From: Streptomyces lasiicapitis | GTDB lineage: Bacteria > Actinomycetota > Actinomycetes > Streptomycetales > Streptomycetaceae | Assembly (NCBI RefSeq): GCF_014646335.1 | Contig: NZ_BMNG01000009.1 | Location: 248,001-312,000 of the forward strand | DNA length: 64,000 bases | Reading direction: 5' to 3' | In this document: piece by piece, positions 52,201-61,600 of the stretch | How positions within the stretch are numbered: the first letter of the stretch is position 1 | How the letters are laid out: every line of letters begins with the position of its first letter | Made by a program: the position numbers and the translations under genes | Notes under the pieces: model-generated | Told to the model about the DNA's origin: nothing | What the model saw: only the letters and a program-made list of their open reading frames with translations | The model's database searches: none

Positions 52201-55200
52201 GCCTTCATGGAGATGGCCGCCCGAGCGGGTGACCAGGTGGGGTGCCCCCGGGTCGATGAGCTGGTGATCGAGGCGCCCCTGGTGATGCCCGAGCGCGGCG
52301 GGGTGCAGATCCAGGTCGAGGTGGGGGAGGCCGATGCCGCGGGCCATCGTGAGGTGAGCGTGTACTCACGACTGGAGTCGGCCGATGACCGGGCCGACCT
52401 CGGGGAGCCGTGGGTACGGCATGCACACGGTGTGCTCACCCCGCCCGGCCCGGCCGCCTCCTTCGACTTCGTGAAGTGGCCGCCCTCCGGGTCCAAGCCC
52501 GTCGACATCTCGGGCGGATACGAGCACGCCGCCGAACACGGGCTGCGCTACGGCCCCGCGTTCCAAGGGCTGCGGCGTGCCTGGCGGCGCGGCGACGCGG
52601 TGTTCGCCGATGTCGAACTGCCCGAGGACCAGCTCGGCACCGCGAAGTACTTCGGCCTGCACCCGGCGCTGTTCGACGCGGCCCTCCACGCCATCGGCGT
52701 GGGCAAGGAAGTACGCGGCGGCGACGACGCACCGAGCGCGGGCACTCTGCTGCCGTTCTCGTGGCGAGGCTTCTCCCTGGACGCCGTCGGCGCGGGAGCG
52801 CTGCGCGTCCGGGTGGTCCCGGACGGGCGCCAGGCGGTGTCCCTGGCGATAGCCGACACGTCGGGCCGCCCGGTGGCGTCGGTCGACTCACTCGTTCTGC
52901 GGCCCATGCAGGCGGACGCGTTGAGGAACGCGAGCCGGAAGACCGGTGACGCGCTGTTCCTCATGGAGTGGACGGCGGGCGCGGCCGAGCCCGCCGAGGG
53001 CGTGGCGTCGGGCTGGTCGGTGGTGCTGGGCGACGACCGCCTCGGCGTGGGCGCCGCTCTGGAGGCGTCGGGCGTCACCACCGACGTGTACACGGACCCG
53101 GTGGCGCTCGGTGACGCCGTGGCGTCGGGCACGCTCATGCCCGGCACTGTGGTGCTGCCGGTGGCTTCGGACGGCTCGGCCGTGGCGGGCGAGGTGCATG
53201 CGCGGGTCGCCGAGGTACTGGAGACCGTCCAGTCCTGGGTGGCGGACGAGCGGTTCGCGGGGAGCCGGCTGGTGCTCGTGACCCGGGGCGCCGTGGACAC
53301 CGGTGACGGTGTGACGGATCTGGCGGGCGCGGCCGTGTGGGGACTGGTGCGCTCGGCGCAGTCGGAGAACCCGGGCCAGGTGGTGCTGGTCGACATCGAT
53401 GACGTCGAACGGTCGGCTGGGCTTCTCGCGGGCGTGGTGGCTTCCGGCGAGGAGCAGGTGGTGGTGCGCTCCGGCGAGGTCCGCGTGCCACGCCTGGGCC
53501 GGGCGCCGCTCTCGGGCGAGGCTCAGGAGCCGGAGGTGTTCGGTTCCGGCTCGGTCCTTGTGACGGGGGGCACAGGGCTGCTGGGCGGCTTGGTGGCCCG
53601 GCATCTGGTCACCCGGCACGGCGTCCGGAAGCTGGTGCTGTTGTCCCGCCGTGGGGCGGAGGCGGACGGTGCCGCCGGGTTGCGGACCGAGCTGGAGGCC
53701 GCGGGCGCCGAAGTGGTGATCGAGGCGTGCGACGCCGCGGACCGCGAGGCGCTCGCCGCGGTGCTGTCGGGGCTGCCCGAAGGGTTCGCGCCGAGCGCCG
53801 TGGTGCACGCGGCCGGGGTGCTCGACGACGGGCTGTTCGCGTCCCTGACGCGCGAGCGGGTGAGCGCGGTGCTGCGGGCGAAGGTGGACGCGGCCTGGAA
53901 CCTGCATGAACTGACCGCGGACATGGACCTGTCGGCGTTCGTCCTCTTCTCCTCGGCCGCCGGTGTGCTCGGCGCGGCCGGACAGAGCAACTACGCCGCG
54001 GCCAACGTGTTCCTGGACGGCCTCGCGTCATGGCGGCGCACCCAGGGGCTGCCGGGTGTCTCGCTGGCATGGGGCCTGTGGGAACAGGCCGGCGGCATGA
54101 CCGGGCACCTCGGGCAGGGGGACCTGCGCCGGGTGTCGCGTTCGGGTCTGGTGCCGCTCTCCTCCGAGGAGGGCCTGGAGCTGTTCGACGAGGGCGTCAC
54201 CTCCGGCCAGGCCGTGGTGATCCCCACCCGGCTTGACCTGGGTGCGCTGCGCGCCCAGGGGGCCGCGATGCCCGCCGTGTTCCGTGCCGTCGTCCCGGAG
54301 CCCGCGGTCCGGCGTACGGTCCGGGGGGTCGAGTCCGAGGCCGGCGACCAGTCCGCCCAGTTGCGCCGGCAACTGGCCGGGCTGTCGGAGACCGAGACCG
54401 AGGAGGCGCTGCTCGAACTGGTGCGTACGCTCGCTGCCGCGGTGCTCGGGTACACGTCACCCGACGAGGTCGACACCAGCCACGAGTTCATGGAGATGGG
54501 CTTCAACTCCCTTACGGCGGTGGAGTTCCGGAACCAGCTCGCCGCGGTCACCGGCCTCCGGCTTGACACCACGGTGGTCTTCGACCATCCGCGCCCCCTG
54601 GAGCTGGTGTCCTATCTGCGGCCCCGGCTCGCGGCCGGGATCGCGTCCGCTCCCGCCGGCCGCCAGACCCAGCCGCCGTCGGCCCAGGCCGACACACCGA
54701 CGCCCGCGACCGCGCCTCCGGCGTCGCAGGCGGACGCGCCCGACACCCTCGGCTCCCTGTTCCGGGAGGCGGCGGCGCAGGGCAAGACCAAGATCGGCAT
54801 GGATCTGCTGGTGAACGCCGCGCGGCTGCGTCCCACCTTCGAGGACCCGGCCGACTTCGAGGGGACCATCAGGCCCGTGCGGCTCTCCCGGGGTGCCGAG
54901 CACCCGCGGCTGATGTGCTGCTCCTCCTACATGGCGCTGGGCGGCGTCCACCAGTACGCGCAGCTCGCCGCCCCCTTCCGGGGCAGCCGGGACGTCGCGG
55001 CCCTGCCCGCCGTGGGGTTCGTCCAGGGCGAGAGCCTTCCGGCCACCCCGGAGGCGCTGTTCCGCCTCCAGGCGCGGATCGTCTCGGAGTACGCCGACGG
55101 CGCCCCGGTCGTCCTGGTCGGTTCGTCGGCGGGCGGAATGGTCGCCCACTCGGTGGCCGCCGCTCTGGAGAGCCAGGGCACACCGCCCGCGGGAGTCGTC

Positions 55201-55551
55201 CTGCTGGACACCTACCTTCCGGACAGCGCGAGCATCGGCCAGTTCGAGAACACCATGCTCGACGAGATGTACGAGCGGGACGCCCTCGTCTCCATGGAGG
55301 GTGTCCGGATGTCCGCCATGGGGTGGTATCTGCATCTGTTCGAGGGGTGGAAGCCGCCGGAGAGCGCGGTTCCCAGCCTTCTCGTCCGTGCGGCGGAACC
55401 GATGGGAGAGGTGGACCCGGACGCGGCGGGCTGGCAGTCGGACTGGCCGGCCGACTCCGTGATCGACGTACCCGGAACCCACTTCACGATGGTGGAGAAG
55501 CAGGCGGGTACCACCGCACAGGCCATCGAGGACTGGGTGGCCAGCCTCTAG
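49216..55551 (+). CDS. PKS-E, terminal polyketide synthase module with thioesterase
   Basis: 2111 aa from GTG 49216, giving the docking head LRDYLNRVTTDL; the upstream ribosome-binding site is weak. KS about 49315-50590, Cys codon 49825. AT about 50956-51810: Ser codon 51238 and HAFH from 51538, malonyl. DH with intact HAVQGMALVP (His codon 52165) and Asp codon 52675. KR from 53548, LDD 53821, Tyr codon 53992, B-type. ACP reads GFNSL (Ser codon 54508). A Pro/Ala/Gln linker leads into the TE, the only one in the window. This is the last extension: it forms the C2=C3 alkene, conjugated with that of module D2, without a C2 methyl, and then releases the chain. A strong hairpin follows the stop codon. 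Confidence 0.97.
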   Translation: MSETKLRDYLNRVTTDLHRTRQRLQEVEAKQREPIAIVAMSCRFPGGISSPEELWNMVADGADGLSPFPTDRGWHEEVYNPDPDSQGTSYVNEGGFLHDAAQFDPVFFGISPREALAMDPQQRLLLEVSWEVLERAGIDPLSVKGTTGGVFMGAAFQGYGAAGPIEAEEVEGHLMTGQTPAVTSGRISYVLGLEGPAVTVDTACSSSLVTLHLAAQALRQGECDFALAGGITVMAGPGTFTEFSRQRGLASDGRCKPFAAAADGTNWSEGVGVLLVERLSDARRHGHPVLAVMRGSAVNQDGASNGLTAPNGPSQRRVIRQALDNAGLTPDDVDVVEAHGTGTTLGDPIEAQALIASYGQDRPADRPLWLGSIKSNIGHAQAAAGVAGIIKMVMAMRHGVLPKTLHVDEPTPHVDWSAGAVELLTEARPWPETGRPRRAAISSFAISGTNAHTVIEQAPEAEEPGPADPQEGPGAEAPGTVAASVVPWLVSGKGEAALRAQAERLHTRLTAQGSSRDDDPAAAPVADVGYSLAVSRSAFEHRAVVIGEDRESLLRGLRAVAQGEIAPGVVRAQAVKGRRTAFLFTGQGAQRLGMGRELYEAFPVFARALDEVCAHLDVLLDRPLKDVMFAAEGGADAELLDRTAFTQPALFAIEVALFRLLEHWGVVPDVLIGHSVGEIAAAHVAGVFSLQDACTLIAARGRLMQALPEGGAMVAVQASEEEIAGSLVGREAEVSIAAVNGPTAVVIAGDEAAVLEIAGQWVEQGRKTRRLRVSHAFHSPRMDAMLDDFRKVVEGLVLAPSAIPFVSNVTGEPASDAEVCSPEYWVRHVRAAVRFADGVRSLEAQGVNTFLEVGPDAVLSAMAQDCLSERAAVGPVTVPMLRKDRTEVQALTTAVAELHIHGAAVDWERVFSGRGARRVALPTYAFQRQRYWLDSMAAVGDVGSVGLGPVWHPLLGAVLSLAGGGGVLLSGRLSMATHAWLADHAVQGMALVPGTAFMEMAARAGDQVGCPRVDELVIEAPLVMPERGGVQIQVEVGEADAAGHREVSVYSRLESADDRADLGEPWVRHAHGVLTPPGPAASFDFVKWPPSGSKPVDISGGYEHAAEHGLRYGPAFQGLRRAWRRGDAVFADVELPEDQLGTAKYFGLHPALFDAALHAIGVGKEVRGGDDAPSAGTLLPFSWRGFSLDAVGAGALRVRVVPDGRQAVSLAIADTSGRPVASVDSLVLRPMQADALRNASRKTGDALFLMEWTAGAAEPAEGVASGWSVVLGDDRLGVGAALEASGVTTDVYTDPVALGDAVASGTLMPGTVVLPVASDGSAVAGEVHARVAEVLETVQSWVADERFAGSRLVLVTRGAVDTGDGVTDLAGAAVWGLVRSAQSENPGQVVLVDIDDVERSAGLLAGVVASGEEQVVVRSGEVRVPRLGRAPLSGEAQEPEVFGSGSVLVTGGTGLLGGLVARHLVTRHGVRKLVLLSRRGAEADGAAGLRTELEAAGAEVVIEACDAADREALAAVLSGLPEGFAPSAVVHAAGVLDDGLFASLTRERVSAVLRAKVDAAWNLHELTADMDLSAFVLFSSAAGVLGAAGQSNYAAANVFLDGLASWRRTQGLPGVSLAWGLWEQAGGMTGHLGQGDLRRVSRSGLVPLSSEEGLELFDEGVTSGQAVVIPTRLDLGALRAQGAAMPAVFRAVVPEPAVRRTVRGVESEAGDQSAQLRRQLAGLSETETEEALLELVRTLAAAVLGYTSPDEVDTSHEFMEMGFNSLTAVEFRNQLAAVTGLRLDTTVVFDHPRPLELVSYLRPRLAAGIASAPAGRQTQPPSAQADTPTPATAPPASQADAPDTLGSLFREAAAQGKTKIGMDLLVNAARLRPTFEDPADFEGTIRPVRLSRGAEHPRLMCCSSYMALGGVHQYAQLAAPFRGSRDVAALPAVGFVQGESLPATPEALFRLQARIVSEYADGAPVVLVGSSAGGMVAHSVAAALESQGTPPAGVVLLDTYLPDSASIGQFENTMLDEMYERDALVSMEGVRMSAMGWYLHLFEGWKPPESAVPSLLVRAAEPMGEVDPDAAGWQSDWPADSVIDVPGTHFTMVEKQAGTTAQAIEDWVASL
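54745..55548 (+). other. Thioesterase domain of PKS-E
   Basis: An alpha/beta-hydrolase fold of about 265 residues with nucleophile motif GSSAG (active Ser codon 55126, residue 1971), Asp codon 55207 (LLDTYLP) and His codon 55480 (GTHFTMV), forming the expected triad. Such TEs release modular PKS chains, usually by macrolactonisation through an upstream hydroxyl. The ring size cannot be predicted because the upstream modules are not in the window. Confidence 0.93.
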
Positions 55552-55559
55552 CGCATCAC

Positions 55560-55594
55560 GCGCCCGCCCGCACCGACGGCTCGCGGGCGGGCGC
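55560..55594 (+). terminator. Hairpin after PKS-E, candidate terminator
   Basis: Perfect 12-bp stem GCGCCCGCCCGC (55560-55571) and GCGGGCGGGCGC (55583-55594) with an 11-nt loop, starting 9 nt after the TAG stop. There is no T-tract, which is common for actinomycete hairpins. It suggests that the A-E operon ends here and PKS-F is transcribed separately. Confidence 0.75.
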
Positions 55595-55654
55595 CCCACG
55601 CCGCAGCCGAGGCCGGCGCGGCACACAGCTTTGACGCAGGGTTTTACCCAAGGC

Positions 55655-55667
55655 AGGAGTTAGGTGA
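55655..55667 (+). promoter_or_regulatory. Ribosome-binding site of PKS-F; start is GTG 55664 or ATG 55673
   Basis: AGGAG (55655-55659) lies 4 nt before GTG 55664, and GGTGA (55663-55667) lies 5 nt before ATG 55673. Either start leaves the loading ACP intact, so the choice affects only three residues. Confidence 0.5.
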
Positions 55668-58600
55668 GCACCATGTTGAACGGGTCCAGTGACTCGGGAG
55701 ATTCCATCGCGCAGGCTGGACCGGACCGTGACGAGAGCCCTGAACCGCCCTCACTCGGTCCGGACTTCCACGAACTGCCGGACCTCGAACAGCGCAGGGT
55801 CCTCTTCGACCTGGTACGCGCGCACCTGGCCGCGGCGCTGCGGTCCGGGTCGCCGCGCACCCTCGACGCCGGGAGTTCGTTCCTCGACCTGGGGCTTGAC
55901 TCGCTGGCGGCGGTCGCTCTGCACCGCGGACTGGTCGCCGCCACCGGGCTCACCCTCGAGGTGACGCTCGCCTACGACCACCCGACCCCCGGCGAACTGG
56001 TGGACCACCTCCACCGGCGGATCGTGCCCGTGGCCACGGACGAGGCCGCCCCCGCGCGTGCCGTCGTGGGCTCGGACGACCCCATCGCGATCGTCGGGAT
56101 GAGCTGCCGTTTCCCCGGTGGCGTCAACAGCCCCGAGGACCTGTGGAAGGTCGTCTCCGAGGGCGTGGACGCCATCACGCCGTTCCCCACCGACCGCGGC
56201 TGGGACCTGGAGGCGCTCTACAGCCCGGACCCGGACCGCCCCGGCACCAGCTACGCGACCGAGGGCGGGTTCATCCACGACGCGCCCGAGTTCGACGCGG
56301 AGTTCTTCGGCATATCGCCGCGTGAGGCGCTCTCCATGGACCCGCAGCAGCGGCTGCTCCTTGAGACCAGCTGGGAGGTCTTCGAGCGGGCCGGAATCGA
56401 CGTGACCAAGCTGCGGGGGAGCCGCACCGCCGTCTTCACCGGCGCAGAGCACCACGACTACGGGCCCCACCTCCAGAGCACCAAGAGCGGCCTCGAGGGC
56501 TATGCGCTGACCGGCATCGCGGGCAGCGTCGCCTCCGGGCGCATCTCCTACACCTTCGGCTTCGAGGGCCCGGCGTGGACCGTGGACACCGCGTGCTCCT
56601 CGTCGCTGGTCTCCCTGCACCAGGCGGCGCACTCGCTGCGCCAGGGGGAGTGCGATCTGGCGCTCGCCACCGGCGTCGCCACCATGCCGACCCCGGGTGA
56701 CTTCATCCTCTTCAGCCGCCAGCGCGGCCTCTCCTCCAACGGGCGCTGCAAGGCGTTCGGTGCCGAGGCCGACGGCACGTCATGGGCCGAGGGCGTCGGC
56801 GTCCTCCTGGTGGAGCGGCTCTCCGACGCCCGGCGCAACGGCCACGAGGTGCTGGCCATCGTGCGCGGCTCCGCCGTCAACCAGGATGGCGCCAGCAACG
56901 GTCTGACGGCCCCCAACGGGCGCTCCCAGCAGCGCGTCATCCGGCAGGCGCTGGCCAACGCCGAGCTGGCCGCGGACCAGATCGACGTGATCGAGGCGCA
57001 CGGCACCGGAACCTCGCTCGGCGACCCCATCGAGGCGCAGGCGCTGCTCGCCACCTACGGCGAGAGCCGCCCGGAGGGGCAGCCGGTATGGCTGGGCTCC
57101 CTCAAGTCGAACATCGGCCACACCCAGGCGGCGGCCGGTGTGGGCGCCGTCATCAAGATGGTGATGGCCATGCGCCACGGCATCCTGCCCAAGACGCTGC
57201 ACGTGGAGGTACCGACCCCGCACGTGGACTGGTCGTCGGGCGGTGTGGCGCTGCTCGCCGAGCAGCGCGCCTGGCCGGAGACCGGGCGGCCACGCCGGGC
57301 CGGTATCTCCTCGTTCGGCATGAGCGGCACCAACGCGCACGCCATCATCGAACAGGCTCCGCCGCAGGAGCCGGCCCCCACCACGGACGCCGACGCGGAC
57401 ACGGCCTCCCAGCCCGTGTCCTGGCTGGTGTCCGCCAGGAGCGAGGAGGCGCTGCGGGCGCAGGCCGCGCGGCTGCGCGAGCACGTGGTGCGCCACCCCG
57501 ACGCGCGGCCGGTCGACGTCGGATGGTCGTCCGCCGTGACACGAGCCGCGCTCGAACACCGTGGCGTGGTGGTGGCGTCCGACCGTGAGGGGCTGCTGCG
57601 CGGCCTCGCGGCGCTCGCCGAGGAGACCGACGCGCCGGGCCTGGTGCTTGGCAGGTCCACGGCGCAGCGGGTGGCGTTCCTGTTCACCGGCCAGGGCGCC
57701 CAGCGGCTGGGCATGGGCCGTGAACTCTACGAGACCTACCCGCTCTTCGCCGACGTGTTCGACGAGGCGTGCGATTACCTGGAGGTGCGCCTCGGGACCT
57801 CCGTGCTCGACGTGGTCTTCGGCCCCGAGGACGACGACGCCGCCGCGACCGGTGACGAGCTCAACCAGACGATGTTCACCCAGGCCGGGCTGTTCGCCTT
57901 CGAGGTGGCCCTGTTCCGCCTGCTGGAGTCCTGGGGTGTGCGCCCCGACTTCCTGATGGGGCACTCGGTGGGCGAGATCGCCGCGGCCCACGTCGCCGGG
58001 GTGCTGTCCCTGGAGGACGCGTGCGCCCTGGTGGCGGCCCGCGGACGGCTGATGCAGGAACTGCCCGAGGGCGGCGCCATGGTGGCCGTCCAGGCATCGG
58101 AGCAAGAGGTGGCCGAGAGCCTGGAGGGCCGCGAGGACCAGGTGTCGCTGGCGGCGCTCAACGGCCCCACCTCGGTGGTGCTCTCCGGCGACGAGGACGC
58201 GGTGCTCGAACTCGCCGGCCACTGGGAGGCCCAGGGCCGCAAGACCAAGCGGCTGCGGGTCAGCCACGCGTTCCACTCCCCCCGGATGGACGCCATGCTG
58301 GAGGAGTTCGGCCAGGTCGCCGCCTGCCTGGCGTACTCGACCCCGGCCATCCCGGTCATCTCCAACGTCACCGGCGATGTCGCGGGCGCCGAACTGGCCA
58401 CCCCGGAGTACTGGGTCCGCCATGTGCGGGAAGCGGTCCGCTTCGACGACGGTATGCGCCGCCTCGCCGACCAGGGCGTGACGACGTGCGTGGAGCTCGG
58501 CCCCGACGCCGTGCTGACCGCGATGGGCCAGGACTGCCTGGACGCCGTCGGCGCCGACGCGGCCTTCGTGCCCCTGGCCCGCTCCGGGCGCGCCGAGGCC

Positions 58601-61600
58601 CAGACGCTGGCGGAGGCGGTCGCCGCCCTGTACGCGAACGGCGTCGGCGTGGACTGGGACGCGGTGTACTCCGGGCGCGGCGCACACCGCGTCGCCCTGC
58701 CGACCTACGCCTTCCAACACAAGCGGTACTGGCTCGAGTCGGGCGGCGCCGTGACCGGCGACGCCCGGAGCGTCGGCCTCGGCAGGGTGGACCACCCGCT
58801 GCTCGGCGGCCTCACCGAACTGGCCGAGGGCGACCGTACGGTGCTGACCGGACGCCTGTCGCTGCAGACCCACCCGTGGCTCGCCGACCACGCCGTGGCC
58901 GGCGGAGTGCTCTTCCCCGGCACCGGATTCGTGGAGCTCGGCCTGCTCGCGGGCACCGAGACCGGGGCGGGACGGCTCGGCGAACTCACCCTCGAGACCC
59001 CGCTCCTCCTGCCGGAGCAGGGCGGCGTCCGCGTCCAGCTCGTGGTCGGCCCCACCGACGAGTCCGGCGTACGGCCGCTGGGCGTGTACTCGCGCTCCGA
59101 CAGCGACGAGCCGGGGGAGGAGTGGGTGCGGCACGCCCAGGGCGTCCTCGAGGCGGACAGCGGCGCCGCGGTCACCGACAGCCTGCTGCAGTGGCCCGTC
59201 CCGGACGCCGAGCAGGTGCCGATGGAGGGCTTCTACGAGGGCCTGGCCCAGGTCGGTTACGGATACGGACCGGTCTTCCAGGGCCTGGAGTCGGTCTGGC
59301 GGCTGGACGGCGACGTCTACGCCGAGGTGGCGCTGCCGGACTCGGCCGCCCAGGAAGCAGGACGGTTCGGTCTGCACCCCGCCCTGCTCGACGCCGCTCT
59401 GCACGCCATGGAGATGGGCGACTTCGGCGGCGAGAGCGGACGCGTGACCCTGCCGTTCTCCTTCACCGGGGTGACCCTGCACGCGGTGGGCGCCGGACGG
59501 GTGCGAGTGCGGCTGCGCCCGCAGGGCAAGGACACGGTCGCGCTCCTTGTGACCGACGCCACGGGTGCGCCCGTCGCCTCGGTGGAGTCGCTGGTGGTGC
59601 GGGAGGTGGCGGCCGAGCGGTTCGCGTCCGGGCCGCGCTCCACCGGCGGCGACGGAACGCTCTTCCGGGCCAACTGGGATGTGCTCGCCGCCGCCCGCGG
59701 CGGCGACCGGACCGCGGTCGGTGTGTCCACGGCGGTGGTCGGCGTCGACCGGGCGCGGGTGGGCGAACTGCTCGCCGCCTCCGGTGTCGAGCACGCCGAG
59801 TACACCGGAGTGGACGCGCTCGTCACCGCCCTCGACGAGGGTGCCGCGGTGCCCGACGTGGTCTGGGCCTGGTGCGGCGCCGGGCCGGACGTCGACGATC
59901 TCGCCGACGCCGCCCGGAAGGCCACCCACCGGGCGCTGGCCCTGGTGCAGTCCTGGCTCGCCGAGGACCGGTTCGACGGATCCCGGCTGGTCGTGGTGAC
60001 CCGCGACGCGGTCGCCGCGGGACCGGGCGAGGGCGTCGCCGGACTGTCCAACGCCGCCGTGTGGGGACTGGTGCGCTCGGCGGCCACGGAGAACCCGGGC
60101 CGGCTCCTGCTGGTGGACCTCGACCGCCACGCCGAATCGGCCACCGCGGCCGCCGGTGTGGTGACGACCGCGATGGCGGCGGGCGAGCGCGAGGTGGCGG
60201 TCCGCACCGGCCAGGGGCTGGTCCCCCGGCTCGCCAGGAACGCCTCCGGGCGGGTGCTCGAAGCCCCCGCCGGCACCTCGGCGTGGAAGCTCGGCACCAC
60301 GGGCGGCGGCACCCTGGACAACCTCTCGCTGCTGCCCGACCCCGCGGCGGAGGCGCCGCTGGCCCCCGGATACGTCCGGATCGCGGTGCGTGCCGCCGGT
60401 CTGAACTTCCGTGACGCGCTGATCGCCATCGGCATGTACCCCGAGGACGACGCCACCATGGGCGGCGAGGGCGCCGGTGTGGTCCTGGAGGTCGGCCCGG
60501 GCGTGACCGACCTGGCCCCCGGAGACCGGGTCATGGGCATGATCAACGCCTCGTTCGGGCCCATCGCGATCGCCGACCGGCGGCAGATCGTCCCCATGCC
60601 GCGCGGCTGGACGTTTGCGCAGGGTGCCTCCGTGCCGGTGGTCTTCCTGACCGCCTACATCGGCCTGGTGGAACTCGGCAAGCTGCAGGCGGGCGAGTCC
60701 ATCCTGGTGCACACCGCCACCGGCGGTGTGGGCATGGCGGCCGTGCAGCTCGCACGCCACCTCGGCGCCGAGGTGTACGCCACGGCCAGCCCCGGCAAGT
60801 GGGACACCCTGCGGGAGATGGGATTCGACGAGAAACACATCTCCTCCTCCCGTGACCTGGACTTCGAGCCGCGCTTCCTGGAGGCGACCGGCGGCCGGGG
60901 CATGGACATGGTGCTGGACTCTCTCGCCCGCGAGTTTGTCGACGCCTCCCTGCGGCTGATGCCCAGGGGCGGGCGGTTCCTGGAGATGGGCAAGATCGAC
61001 GTGCGCGACCCCGAGGTCGTCGCCCAGGACCACCCCGGGGTGAAGTACACGGCGTACGACCTGGTCGCGGCCGACTACGACTGGGTCCAGCGGATGCTGG
61101 TCGAGCTGGTCGAGCTCTTCGACAGCGGTGCGCTGCACCCCATCCCGGTGACGGCGTGGGACGTGCGGCGGGCCCCGGACGCGGTGCGGTACATCAGCCA
61201 GGCCCGGCACATCGGCAAGAACGTGTTCACCATGCCCCGGACCCTCGACCCCGAGGGCTCGGTACTGGTGACCGGCGGCACCGGCGGCCTGGGCCGCGAG
61301 GTGGCACGCCATCTGGTGGCCGAGCGCGGGGTGCGCAACCTGGTGCTGGTCTCCCGGCGCGGGCCGGACGCGGAGGGCGCCGCCGACCTCGTGGCCGAAC
61401 TGACCGAGGCGGGCGCGTCGGTGACACTGGCGGCCTGTGACGTGGCCGACCGTGCCTCGCTGGAGCGGGTGCTGTCCGGCATACCCGCCGACCACCCGCT
61501 GACCGCGGTCGTGCACGCGGCGGGCGTACTCGACGACGGTGTCATCGACACCCTGTCGCCGAAGCGGATCGACGCGGTCTTCGAGCCGAAGGTCGACGCG

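Noticed and set aside
55631..55660. TTGACG resembling a -35 box before PKS-F
   Set aside because: No acceptable -10 box at 16-18 bp spacing; the expected place overlaps the ribosome-binding site.
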